DNA of 64,000 nucleotides from Adiantum capillus-veneris (Eukaryota > Streptophyta > Polypodiopsida > Polypodiales > Pteridaceae). Below, piece after piece: positions 23,299-35,305 of the stretch. The DNA is taken from positions 64,989,753-65,053,752 of the forward strand of contig CM043959.1 of NCBI GenBank assembly GCA_014529385.2, read 5' to 3'. The notes under the pieces are model-generated. The model did no database searches and had not been told where the DNA came from. It was given only the letters and a program-made list of their open reading frames with translations. Every line of letters starts with the position of its first letter. Position 1 is the stretch's first letter. Position numbers and translations under genes: made by a program.

Positions 23299-23860
23299 TA
23301 TTTAATGGATATTTTTATTTCACCTTTCATTTCACTTCCTCACATGGCTTGACATCTCTTGCATTCTATTCTTTTAGAATGACAAAGTGAAGCTTCACCT
23401 TGCATAATTCTAGTAAGTTCTATACATACATATACATATATACATACATACACACACACATATATAATATATGTTAATGAGTTCTTTTTATTATATATGT
23501 AAAGTTATTTATTTATTATCTATCTATATATACACAAATATATATATATATATAAATTAATGAGTTCTTTATATATGTATATATATATTAATGAGCAAAT
23601 CATGGTAAAGAGAAAAAAACCGGTGCAACGATGTCAAAACTTAGTTCAAAAATCCTACAAATTAAAAAAAAATTGCTAGTATTTTCGGTTTGCTTCTTCG
23701 CCAGAAGGACACTCAATCGCTGAATAAAAGAGACATTCTCAAACATTGCTTCACCTTATATAATTTTAGCTAAACTCAACCTAATCATTTTATCACTTTC
23801 TTATTGTTTTAGAAAACCATCGTGACCCTTTCACTTGTTTTTTCTTCTTTTGAGCATTTT
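23299..23860. repeat. Dispersed repeat R, copy 1 (right part)
   Basis: After the right LINE-1 target duplication the sequence continues as a repeat that matches 26025-26545: shared CCTCACATGGCTTGA, TTGCATTCTAT.CTTTTAGAATG, CTTCACCTTGCATAATT and a distal CCTTTCACTTGTTTT. TA-rich microsatellites at 23430-23590 interrupt it. With 3325-3390 and 16417-16474 it forms one repeat copy split by CACTA copy 2 and LINE-1. Confidence 0.75.
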
Positions 23861-24020
23861 CTTCTCTTGAGAGTGTCCTTGCATTATATAGGTGGTGAAT
23901 ATATATTTTTTGAAGCCAGTATGTCTCTCAAATTTTGTAAGCTGCTCTCGTTAGTGAAAATCTAACAAGATGCTCCCAATTGGCCCTTTGAGGAGAAAAA
24001 GAGAGGAGATGGCACGTGTG

Positions 24021-24051
<31 letters not shown>

Positions 24052-24939
24052 GTGTAGCGATTGATGAGGAAAAGGCTGAGAGTGAGATGTCAACCTTTTT
24101 CTTTTACTGTCCTGCACAACAATCATGATCCTTGTTGTGCAACTGAAATGCGTTGCAAGCAAAGGACAACTCGCATGCAAAGGACAATTGAGGAAAAATT
24201 AGATCAAAGAGGAGCCAATGGGAGCGAGAAAGCATTCAAGGGGATATTTGAGCATGCATGGGACGGAGGCACGCAGGGAGAGGTGAGCAACGACACATGT
24301 CTCGGGCCAACGAAGCGGGGGGATGAGTGTCAGTAGGCAAAGCCAATTACTCCGCAAGAGCAGACACGTGGTGAGATTAGTGCCGATGAGGCAAAGGAAG
24401 GAGATGAGAGTCATGTAGGGGGAAGCCAGCTCACCCATTGAGTGCCAAGAGTAGAGGGTGGCTTCACGAGTCCTCTCTCTTTCTCTCTCACACACACAGC
24501 TAGGATGGAGATGATACCTCTCCTGGCCTGAGACTCAATGTTAAGCATGCGTTGGTTTGCGAGATAGTAACAATCTCTCATGGGGTAGGGCTATCTGCAG
24601 ATCTAAGCAAGGAGAATGGAGCTAGAGAAAAATTGTGAGAAGAAGGAGCTGATGGGGTGGTGTAGGCGATGGTCTGCATCTCATAGATTGTGTATGACTT
24701 GGTGTAGAGAACGACATATGCTCTACAGTGTAGGCAGCTCTGCTCATGATGGAAGGGAAAGGGAGACACAACTTGCAACCTAGCCATGGCGATAGAGGGG
24801 GGACGAGCTACACACAAGCAATGATCGTCATAGGCACAAGGCCTTTTCCTTTTAAATTGGAAGATTCCTAAGAGAATCTCAAGGGTTAATTTATGTGTTT
24901 GGAGAAAGTAGACCGAAGGTATACCTTTTAGTAATGGAG
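23861..24939. other. Unassigned DNA with (GA)n tract
   Basis: A GA tract lies at 24020-24048. Several short frames exist on both strands but none looks like a gene. No recognised element. Confidence 0.6.
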
Positions 24940-26870
24940 TTGGATCCATGATGTTAAGTATTGATTCAATAAATTTTTGGCTTTCTAAAAGAAGCCTTAG
25001 AGGAGCCTTAGAGGAGAGTTGAGTTAGGCATACTTTCAATGTTTTCGTCGATGATTGAGACTTACATTAAATGTTATTTTTGTTTTTAAGTTTTAAAAAA
25101 AGTAACCTTAGGGCTGTGAGGAGCACAGGCATCTCTTCCTCTGCAGCCTGCGAGATGCTCGTGAGCGGGGGGCTCCTAGGCAATATGCAATAGGGGAGCA
25201 GTTGGGCACTTCGAGCTGGGCAAGTATGTGCAGAGAAGAAATGGATGTCTTGAGGGGTTGGGTTCCCTTCGGGTAGAAGGGTCTTGCAACTCTACCCTCT
25301 GATCATGCTTGCCCCATGCCCTCCCTTATTTATTGCATCTTGAGAGTGGTTGCCCTCCCGTCCCTTCTTTGGGGGAAAGATTCGTAGCATGTGCAGTTGG
25401 GTGTTTTGATGGTGTCGGACGTCATGTAAAGGGTGGGTGGCAAGCTCCCTCTATTTAGTGGAAATGCTCAATGCTTGGCCTTCCTTGGATGGTGTGTAGC
25501 TCACCATTATTAACCTGCATATGGGTTGCTTCGGTGGCGCATTGGATTGTGAACATTTGGTGGTACGGTTGGCTCTTCTCGACATTCAAGGTTGACGCTA
25601 TGTAGCTTTTTGTGCCAGATATTTACTCGAGGCGATGGAGGGAGACTCCGCCCTTATGAGACTATGCTTGGTAGGCTTTTCTATTTGCAGCATGGTTTCC
25701 TTAATAACCTGCTCCTTCAAACTGGTTTTCTGTATTAAGGTATTTGGGTCATCTTGGGGGGTTTACATTTGGGGGTGACAACCCTACATGTTTTCATAGC
25801 AGCCTCAAGATGTTTTCCAGTTGGATGTGTCTGGTATGGTCTATTTTGTTATGGATCCATGGCTCATATGGAGCATGGAGGTGTAAGGCTTCTATTTGAC
25901 TGCTTTTGTACTATGGAATGCCAAGGTTCATTTTGAACTTGGCTGCTTTTGTAATTCTTTTTTGTTATCAATATATACAACTCATTATTGTGAGTATTGC
26001 AAAAAATAATTTTTATTTTTGTTTTAAAATATTAAATGAATCTTTTTATTTCACATCCTCACATGGCTTGAGTTCTCTTGCATTCTATCCTTTTAGAATG
26101 CTACAGTGAACTTCACCTTGCATAATTGTAGTAAATTTTGTACATATACATACTACACACACATACATGTGTGTGTGTGTGTGTAAACCATGGTAAAGGG
26201 AAGAGAAACCGATGAAATATGTGAGAATTTAGTTTTAAAATCCTGCAAATTTCAAAAAAATTGGTACTATTTCCGGTTTGCTTCTTTGCATGGAGGAAAC
26301 TTACTTGCTTAATAAAAGAGGCACTTCCCAATAATGCTTCACCTGATATAATTCTAGTTAAACTCAACCTAATGATATAATTTCAGAAAAATTGGTAGTA
26401 TTTCCGGTTTTCTTCTTTGCAAGGAGGAAACTTACTTGCTTAAGAAAAGAGGCACTTCCCAATAATGCTTCACCTGATATAATTCTATTTAAACTCACTT
26501 TCTTATTGTTTTAGAAAGCCACCTTGATCCTTTCACTTGTTTTAAATATTAATAGTTCACATCATGGAGTTTGATCCATGATGTGAAGTATTGATTCAAT
26601 TTTATAAAAATTAATATTCTGAGTTGTAAAGAGTCCTTTCATTTAAGTTTATTTTTGTTAAAATATTAAATTGTTTTATTTTTATCCATGCTTATTAAAT
26701 CTATATTTTTTTATGAAGGCATTAAAATGTCCTTTTGTTTTAGTCTTTAAATGTCTTTTTATTTTATTGATTTTACTTTATAACTTTTTTGTTTTATTTT
26801 GTTTTCAAATGATAATGTGTAATGTGCACCTTTCACCTTATTATTTAAGTGGAGTTTTTTTTAATAAAAA
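24940..26870. repeat. Dispersed repeat R, copy 2, interrupted by a LINE tail
   Basis: 24987-25095 carries the uninterrupted version of the CACTA copy 2 target (TTTCAATGTTTTCGTCGATG). 26000-26545 matches 23299-23845, and a near copy of its middle part repeats at 26365-26480. 26560-26845 matches 1985-2260 inverted, and 26770-26850 matches 27270-27350 directly. Confidence 0.7.
25096..26000 (+). mobile_element. 5'-truncated LINE-like insertion
   Basis: This block is absent from repeat copy 1. It is bordered by similar T-rich sequences (about 25074 and 26002, both TTATTTTTGTTTT-like) that look like a 13-15 bp target duplication. Its 3' end (TTGTAATTC...CAATATATACAACTCATTATTGTGAGT) resembles the 3' end of LINE-2 at about 31514-31565. 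No reverse transcriptase is present, so it would be a 3' fragment of the same family. Boundaries are approximate. Confidence 0.5.
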
Positions 26871-26871
26871 C

Positions 26872-27118
26872 CATTCGTGATGATGGTCTGTCTCATAAGA
26901 GCCAATGAAAGACATTTGCAAAGGAACATGTCTCCATCGTGGAGGCATTGGCACAAACGGAAATTGCACTTCTCTAAACCCACAAAAAATTTGACGAGTC
27001 CCTCTCTCGAAAGAGCAGTTCTATTGCCCACTTTCAACACAAAATGTGGATCGACGTGATTGAACTGAATCCAACGGCTATGCACTTAGCAGCACTGCCA
27101 CTACACTACAACTCATTG
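26872..27118 (-). mobile_element. tRNA-derived SINE
   Basis: On the minus strand the element begins near 27115 with TTGTAGTGTAGTGGCAGTGC, which contains an A box (TAGTGTAGTGG). A B box-like GGATTCAATTC follows about 30 nt later. About 170 nt of non-coding body then run to an A-rich end near 26872 (GGTTTTTATTAAAAAAAA). Size and order fit a plant SINE transcribed by RNA polymerase III. I could not fix a target duplication. Confidence 0.5.
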
Positions 27119-28979
27119 AACGTCAAAATCTTGCATAATAATTTTATAGAGCTGCCTCCATCCTTGTAAACGATGGGAGAGGTGGAAGAAAGAGTGTGAG
27201 GTTTCTGCCCCGTCGACTCTTGTGAATCCAGCCTATGTATGCATAATGTAAGTATAATGAATAATATAGTGTATACTTTTATTTTATTTCTTTTTCATTT
27301 TATTTTGTTTTCAAATGATAATGTGCAATGTACATCTTTCACCTTATTATTTAAGTCCATCCTTTCCTAATGTAAAAACCATTTGTGATTATGTATGAAT
27401 CAAAAGAATATTAAAGCACAACAAAAATTTCATGTGATTGTAAGCACTCATTTAAACTTAAACATATTACATATCAAAGGATAATATAATTATATACTAA
27501 AGCACAACAAATTATATTTCATGTGATTGTAGGCACTCATTTAAACTTATTCTCCTTACTCTCAACCCCTCTCCTAAGTTAGAGGCCTTTGTGCCTCCTC
27601 ACCTTATTTTAATGAGGGGAGTGCGTTACCTCAAAAACTAAGCACGCATAGCAACTAAGGGTGTCCACTAGGAAATATGTAAAATAGCCTGTGTGAACAA
27701 AATAAAGCATTTATAATTAGGTACATTTTACAAAAAAATGTACTTACATAAAGGGTTTTTTAATTGAAAAAGTGAAATTTTTCATACATAAGGGTTAGTT
27801 TTTTTTACAAAAATGCATACATAAGGGGTACCTATCATACTTGAAAATATACAGTTAGGGATTATTTAAATACCTCTTGTTCGCACATGCTATATGCAAT
27901 GTTTATATAGTGGACTCTCTGGGGGTGGATAGCCGAGTCTTGGTCGCAATTGTGGCTAGCAACTAGCATAGCATTTTCTCCTTTCAAATGCAAATACCTC
28001 TTCAAATTGTTTAACACGACAATTGGGAATAAGAAATTGACCACATTTATTGAATGTGCTAGAATGATGAGTTCCTAGCAAAGAAAGGTTATCCATATGG
28101 TAAGGCAAATGATTACAAGTAGGGAGAAAAGTAATTCGCTCTTTCTCTTTCTTTGTGACACATAATCATCACCATGATTTTTGTGTTTTTTCAATACACC
28201 ACACCTGGTACCTATGTTGGTAACCAATGCCAAGCATGCCATTTGTTGCCCATGACCATGATTTATCCCACTTGCAGAGAAACCCTAACTTGGTGCTCAC
28301 TAGAATGTCGTGGCAGAATTGTCTGTGGGAATAACGTGTAAGGAAACTACTCCAAGAGATGACATTCCTGACATGAAGCTCCTCACTTTGTGTACTTCCA
28401 ACAGAATACATTTGGCCCTCAATTTTAAATAGGCTCCTCACAATAAGCATCTTTGTGAGAGATCACATATACTTGTGTCTGCAAACACATTTTTGCATTT
28501 TGCAAGGCATTGGCCAAGGTGAGATGAGATTGTTAGCCAAGGGTATTGTTTTGATGACATTTTCTCAAAGTGTGCAGGCCAAATTATAAATGGGTTGCAC
28601 TTTTTTTTAAAAAAATTATGTGCTTTCCATGAGCAATGGTGTCTCTAGGGCTATATGCCCATCAAGGAGATCTATGAAACTTTTTTTATTTTAGGAAATG
28701 TGGAGGTAGGGCTTCTCTCTCGATGTGGTCTCTTGAAATAGAGGATGTCTGAGGATTAACCCAATAAGGTTGAGCAAGGAAGGTCTGAACTATTTCAAAT
28801 GGATGCAATAGGAGAGGAGCTCCCCATATACAAACCCTTTTCTTTATGTGCTCAATGTATGTAGTCACTCACAGTTGGTGGATAAGGGCCAAATGTATTT
28901 GATAACATGAATAAGAAAATAGCAATATGCAAAGTAAAGTTGGATTCATGCAAGGATGGGCCACGAGGGAGACGACAAA
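27119..28979. other. AT-rich DNA with repeat fragments
   Basis: 27270-27350 repeats 26770-26850. 27560-27605 matches 1410-1470 inverted. Two similar 60-70 bp stretches around 27415-27450 and 27495-27545 share TTTCATGTGATTGTA.GCACTCA. Nothing coding recognised. Confidence 0.6.
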
Positions 28980-31580
28980 AACTAGCAGGTGGAGGTGGTA
29001 GACGAAAGGGCGGGGAGCTTGTGCACAAGACATGAAACTATTTTTTTAAAAGTGTGGTGCCGCAAGAAGGACAATCAGACACTCGAGTTCGGATGGCTAG
29101 CGCAGAAGCGTCTAGTCTTTGGAGTAAAAAGTAGAGTTCAAATCATGCTGCCATCTAAGAGAACCAAGATCATCTCCCTCCATCAACATAGTTTCATTAA
29201 AGGAAGGTCCATTACGATAACATCTTGGCAGCAATGGTGGGCATAGAATACGCAATTGTCACAAAGCAGGAGTGCATTCTGCTGCAGCTCGACCTGGACA
29301 AGGCCTATGACATAATAACATGGACATATATAGAAGCCGTCATGGAAGCTCTAGGCTTTGGGCCGCACCTCTGTCGGCTGGTTCGTGTAATGGGGGCTGG
29401 AAGCCAATCAGAGCTCCTATTCAACGATAGAATTGTGGGCTCTTTTGAGGTCAAAAGGTCTTTTAAACAGGGATGCCCTCTCGCCCCCCTACTTTTTGCC
29501 ATAGGATCACATCCTCTAATCACGACGCTCGAAGCTAGTGTTGAACGAGGGGAGGTGCAAGGCCTTGTTTTACCAAGAAATAGACAACTCCTGGCAAAAA
29601 AAAATTCAAATGATTCTCTCCTCTTCTTGAAGGCGTGCCCCCAAGTCATTAGAAAAGATCTCGAGAGTGTACAAATGTTCTCAGTAGCTTCGGGGTCCCA
29701 GTGTAATATAGAGAAGTCAAGGATGATTTCTCTATCAGAAAATGACTCATTTGACCCTTCTGTCTAGTCAGGGGAGATTGTCACAAAAGGGAATATCTTT
29801 AGACATCTGGGAGCCCCCTTGGGGGTGGATGTAACTCACAAGCAAAGATTCGAGTGGGTGCTTGAAAAAATCAAAACAAAAATGAGTAGGTGGGAGTATG
29901 CTCTTCTCCCATTCCCAAGTCGGATAAAAGTGATGAATGCCTTTATGATTCCTTATATTTCCTTCACTAGCCCGCTTCTCAAGATGGCTAAGTGTCACTG
30001 GAAAGAGTTCTTAAAGCCAATAAAAACATTTTTATGGAAAAACAACACGAAATCTTCCAAGCCGTGGTAATGGGCCCGTTGGGAATCAGTTGCTTGGGCG
30101 AGGAATCAAGGAGGCCTCGGGATTCTCAACCCTGTGACCCATGCAGAAGCTTGTTGCACCAAATTTGTTGTTTCCTTGGCTAAACAGGATCAAGTTTGGG
30201 CTGTCATGATCAAAGATATGATGGAAGCAGTTAAACTTGGCTCGAAGGGAGGAAAGTGGAGAGGGGTGGAGGTTCATGACAAACTGCTGGCCCTCGCGTG
30301 GTCTACCTTAAGACTGGGGGGCATCTCAAGAGAATTAGTAAGAAAATGCAATAGAGTAGCAGGAGTCTTAAAGTGGGGGGAAGAAGCCAGATACTTCAAG
30401 AACTCCATCCTACATTGGTCCCCCTGGCTCTCCAAAGTTGTAGATCCGCAATAAACTCCATATTGGATTGAGGCAACCAGGAAGTTGAATAATAAGGGTC
30501 TGATCCGACTTGAGCACTTCTGGGACAGTGTCAACAAGAATTGGAAAACCATTGACCTTGTGGTTGCCCAGTACCAACTCAATAGCTTGGAGGTCTTGCT
30601 TGTCCACAAAGTGATGAAAGAACTTGACAATCTAGTGATGCCAATCTGTGATTCGGAGTTGGACTCGAATGCTTGGAAATGGCCCGGAAGCAGTCTCTTG
30701 TTGAAACCCCATACTAAAATCATTTATCAGACAATGATGCAAAAGAAGAATTGGTCTAGTCCCCCTTAACAAGCTATGGAAAAAGCAATGGCCAGAGGAA
30801 AGGTGAGAGCATGTAATGGAGAATATATGGACGCCAAAGGTTCCACAGTACATGAAGGTTTTCTTATGGAAGGTTATTTGGGGTGCACTGCCGACGGGGG
30901 TGAAGATTCAAGAGAGAGGGATGGGGTCAGATCTGACCCACCTATTAGAGTTTTCACACTATTTTCTCTATTTTGGGGAAGAATTTCTGACCCACCTATT
31001 CATGGACTGCCCAGCTATAAAAGGTCTCGCAGGGAAAGTATGCAAGTGGGTCCAGAGAAAATGGAAAATTAGTTTTTTCAAGACTAACCTATGCCTTGGA
31101 GGTAAAAATTCAGGTAGGCCTGCTCTCCTCGCTAGCACTCAGATCGACAGATACTTCTTCTTTCATAATGTATGGCAGACAAGGAACCGTCGTGTTTTTG
31201 AAGGAGGATTTGAGGTAGCAAGCTTCGCAGAAATTATACAGGAAAGTAAAGTGCTAATATGGGCACTCGGCGCAAGCATCACTCGGAGGATTGGTCTAGG
31301 ACTACTGGTGCCTTGTTGTCAGCAGATGGAATGCCTAGGATGGGGGCAAATCTTGGCCATCGGTAAATAAAAGATCTCAAAATGACAATAGTATGGACCT
31401 TGGGTATCAAGGATGTGGAGGCGGGGTGGTAGGGGTGGCTGCCCTAATAGCCGTTGTAATTATGATCCCTGGATCGATGTTGTCATGGCTTAATATGAGC
31501 ATGACAAAACCTTGTAATTTTTTGGGCTGCTCAATATAATCCACTCACAATTGTGAGTTTTGCTTTATATAAATTTAAAA
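28980..31580 (+). mobile_element. LINE-2: 5'-truncated L1-type retrotransposon
   Basis: The element contains the reverse transcriptase and C-terminal zinc region of a LINE ORF2 but no ORF1 or endonuclease. It ends with TTGCTTTATATAAATTTAAAAAAATTG near 31580. The left boundary near 28980 is estimated from the first family-like residues. It belongs to a different subfamily from LINE-1, as the proteins and 3' ends differ. Confidence 0.75.
29090..31370 (+). pseudogene. LINE-2 ORF2 reverse transcriptase remnant
   Basis: HQHSFIKGRSIT (about 29180-29215) is followed after a one-base shift by DNILAAMVGIEYA, then LQLDLDKAYD (29282) and KQGCPLAPLLFA (29467). The catalytic aspartate pair is destroyed: the box that should read FADDSLLF reads NSNDSLLF at about 29604-29627. 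A TAG lies at 29765-29767. The downstream frame continues with HLGAPLGV...W and the RIKVMNAFMIPYISF region. The zf-RVT region KVFLWKVIWGALPTGVKI with a later FMDCPA lies at 30855-31015. Reverse transcription by this copy is impossible. Confidence 0.8.
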
Positions 31581-33214
31581 AAATTGCATCAAACAATTTA
31601 GCATGAATCAAGAGGGCCAAAAAGGACGCCATAATTCTTGAAAGCAATTGTTTAGATAGAATCTATGGAGATATCTTTGTTTCAAGGGACGTAACAGTAA
31701 AGTTTAGTCTTTTAGTTTTGGTAGGAAAGCAGAGAGTTGTCCATGTGCATGTTTGTAAGTAGGGGAGGACTAGTGTTTGGGAAAAATGTGTCGCAGCTTA
31801 ATATCGTTCCGCTTTGAATTTCAAATATGCCGTTTGACGACAAGGGGAAAAGGAGAAATTCTTCCCCAAAATAGAGAAAAATAGTGTGAAAACTCTAAAA
31901 ATAAACCTAATTCCCTAAAATTTCCTCTTGGCAAATTCAAGAAAAAGAATTTTGTATGTTTGGAAAAATGAGTTTTTTCGAACACAGGGGATGACCCAGT
32001 ATTTTTAAGGGCAAAATACCCCTCCGCTTTGTGAAAATGAAAGGGAAAATTTCCAAAATACCCTTAAAATTTGGAAAAATCCCAAAATATCCTTGTATCT
32101 ATTTTGGTTGGATTGTTCAAGATTCTACAATCTTTACTCCTTTCAAACATTTGAGATCCGCTTTTGAGTACTTAATTACTTGGCAAAAAAGGCAATAATG
32201 TCTAAAACTGATGAAGCAATCCATCTCCAAACCCTGCTTAAATTCTAGTTTTATCATCTTGTATTGATAGACAACCAGTCTTCTTCTGAAAAGCTACAAT
32301 TTTTTTCAGCTTCGAAGAAATTTAATCTAGCACAACCGGGGATATGTTGGGAATTTTGGAAAATTTGAAGGGGGGGGTGCTCAGGAAATTTTTGAAAATC
32401 AACATCTGTCAACGCGCCCGGCAGCAGATGGAGACAAATGGCGACGTTTCAATCTCGAACGTGGACAGTAGAGATTTTTTCTGTGTGGTTACATGTGCCC
32501 TCAACATTGTGATTCGTGTGCTGGAGGCTTTACTCGCCTGCTCGCAATGGTCTTGCGGAGGCATTGCAGTAGGGCTCACGATGGCCTTGTCGAGGAGCCA
32601 GAAACATTTTTTTCTTCCTCTGCGTTGACCCGGAAGTTGCGCAATTACCATTGGAGAGAGAGAGAGAGAGAGTGTGTGTTGGATCTGATGACGAGGCTCA
32701 TGAGCAACATAGGACACACACACACACACACACAGCAGCTTGTACCAGTAAGGGCAGCCTGGGGGGACAAGAGCAGCGGGGCTGCGTAGCTACAGGAGAG
32801 AGAGGTTGGATGGGTAGGCAAGTGCAATGGGAGAGGAGGACGGCACCATTGGGGGGTGGGACCGGGAGGATAGAGGGAAGGAAGGAAGCCTCATGTCATT
32901 GCCTGTAGAAAGTGGCGAAGGTGGAGGGCATGGAGTGGCAATCCACTGCTAAAATTGAAGTTTGAAGCTCGCCATATCCGTGCGATGCTTGAACAGGCGA
33001 GGGATTGAGGAGGCGTTGCTGACAAGGCGTGAGACTTTTCCTTCCAAACTCTTGATTCCAAAACAAATCTTGCATTCAAATTAATTAATGGAAACGACCG
33101 AGTAGAATGGATCGAGTAGAGGACCGTTATCCATGGGAGTGGAACAACATTGGTTGACTTAGCGATCGAGAGTGAACTCCATTCCATGAGCAAACGCTCA
33201 AAAGCTTAGAAACA
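31581..33214. other. Repeat fragments; no gene
   Basis: 31990-32310 matches 1630-1990 inverted (GGTTGGATTGTTCAAGATT and neighbours). (GA)n lies at about 32654-32672 and (CA)n at 32715-32732. The rest is unassigned. Confidence 0.6.
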
Positions 33215-33262
33215 CTAGCTCGCATGGCCTCGCCTACGGTGGGTCTTGCCCGCTCTTACCAG
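33215..33262 (-). mobile_element. Candidate Helitron 3' end
   Basis: Read on the minus strand, this 48-bp piece ends in CTAG followed by T, the Helitron CTRR|T rule. It aligns over its whole length with the better 3' end at 38662-38706 (GTAAGAGCG.GC...GACC...CTAG). The hairpin is weaker than at 38662. The body would extend to the right; its 5' end is not identified. Confidence 0.5.
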
Positions 33263-33342
33263 TCGTACAGCGGTAAAGTTTTCGGTGGTGCTTAGGCATG
33301 TCAACACTATTTACATAAGCCTTACATTTATAGAGAACAATT

Positions 33343-33427
<85 letters not shown>

Positions 33428-33574
33428 GCCATCACAAATTCAAACCATGTGTGACATCACTCGTTTTAAGAAACTGAGCGATTGAAATGCAGGGCTCCGA
33501 CGAAGGAGCTTGATACCTACACTCTCTTCGGCAACATGATTCTTATCATCAAAAAATGATTGTAGGGTCTCTCC

Positions 33575-33615
<41 letters not shown>

Positions 33616-35305
33616 CCCCCCCCCCCCCCCCCCCCCCCCCCATCTTTACTGCACTATGGCACGACATCATGGGATGGGAGTGTTTTTATTGTAGATCGAG
33701 AGACATAGAGAGAGGGCACTATAGGAGCTGACCACACAGAGGGGATTACAATAGAGATAGATAATGGATTTCTTTTCGAGCTCCACCCCGCCACTTACTA
33801 CCATAGGACATGGGGTTGCACTGAAAAGATCCGTAAGAGATAGTGAGAGAAAGAAATTACATGGTTTTTAACAACCCAAACTCCACCTTAGAGAGAAGTG
33901 GTAGATAGCAAACATTGATACCACAAAGAGATGGAAGCAAAGATTACCCAGCTTTGAGTGGACCCTGATAGAGTCCTCAGGGAACTCTTCACCCCAACTT
34001 GGCTTTAACCCCCATCTATACACGATGAAAATAGCTGCATATCTTTCTTGTATATGCCAAATGCGTGTAGTGATGCATTGCTTTTAGTGATAGAGCTCCA
34101 TCCTGCCTCACTTACCCACCATATATTTGTTGTACGTGCACTATTGTACACCATGAATTGTACCACCTCATAGTGAGCTTTTAGCTCCCCTAGCTAGTGG
34201 GTAGAAGTTTTCTTGCCTTTTCAAGTTTTGCTATACCAGAGGACAGATCTCTATTGTGAACGTATTTGTCCCATAGGCCAATTTTAATTTGGCCTTTCGT
34301 AGGTGTCAATATAGTCTTTCTTTCATTCTCTCTCTCACTCTTCTCCAATCTATGTGTGTGTGTGCTATGGCACCTTGCTCACTGCCTTCTACATCACTTG
34401 CTCTGGATAGTCGTCTGCTGCAACGCCTACCACTACCACTACACCTACTACCACTTCACTCCACGTGAAGCCAATGCTACCCATGTCTTTGCTTCTTGAC
34501 CTTCCACTAGCCCCATGTCTATTTGAGGCTAGCCTACTACATCATTATGAGAAGGTGGAGGAGGTGGCAAATTTGGCAAGTGACACTTTGAAGTTGGTAA
34601 AAGATAGAATATAGAGAGATTCTAGACTGGGGAGGGTGGGATGACCATTGTGAGATGGGTCCATGTAGCCTTATAATGGGTGTCAATGGTCACTCTTCTG
34701 CAAAAGTTTGTCATTGGCATCCTAGAGAGAGAGAGAGAGAGAGAGAGAGAGCAAGAAGGAATGCTAGCAAAGGGCTGCCAGATGTGGCATTTGCTACCAT
34801 GTGCCAGTCCTCTCTACTAGAATAACTTCCTTGCGCTTATCAATGGCTCCTCCAGAGGCCCTATTCCTGTCAATCTCAATTTGGGAGGCCCAAAGGGCCT
34901 CAATGCAACCGCATAAAGAAAAGCCACCCATTGCATACCATAGCCTATGTGCAAATCAACAATGTGTATATCTTATAATGTGTTATTTAGTATTAGCTGG
35001 TTAAGAGCTTGACGGCACAACCTACGTATCACGGACTCACATTGTGGAATACACAGAAAGCTTCTAGCATGCATGTCAAATGTGGGTAAAGACATCCTAA
35101 TTAGAGACTTGGACAACTCCTCTTTGGAAGAGGGCATGAGCCTAGCTTCAAGTGCCAGAGCTGGAGCTCCCTCTCCGGCCATTGACTAACAATATCCCAA
35201 AATGCAAGAGGGCCCTTGACCAGGTGGGTTGTGGAGCATGCTACAGTGTAGGGGAGCTTCTTTGTGGCAATATGAAGGTTTCTAACACTATAGAAGGAGT
35301 ATACA
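33263..35305. other. Microsatellites and unassigned DNA
   Basis: (TG)n at 33343-33407 runs into (GA)n to 33427. (CT)n at 33582-33613 runs into poly-C to 33641. (GA)n lies at 34724-34751. No gene is recognised between them. Confidence 0.65.
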
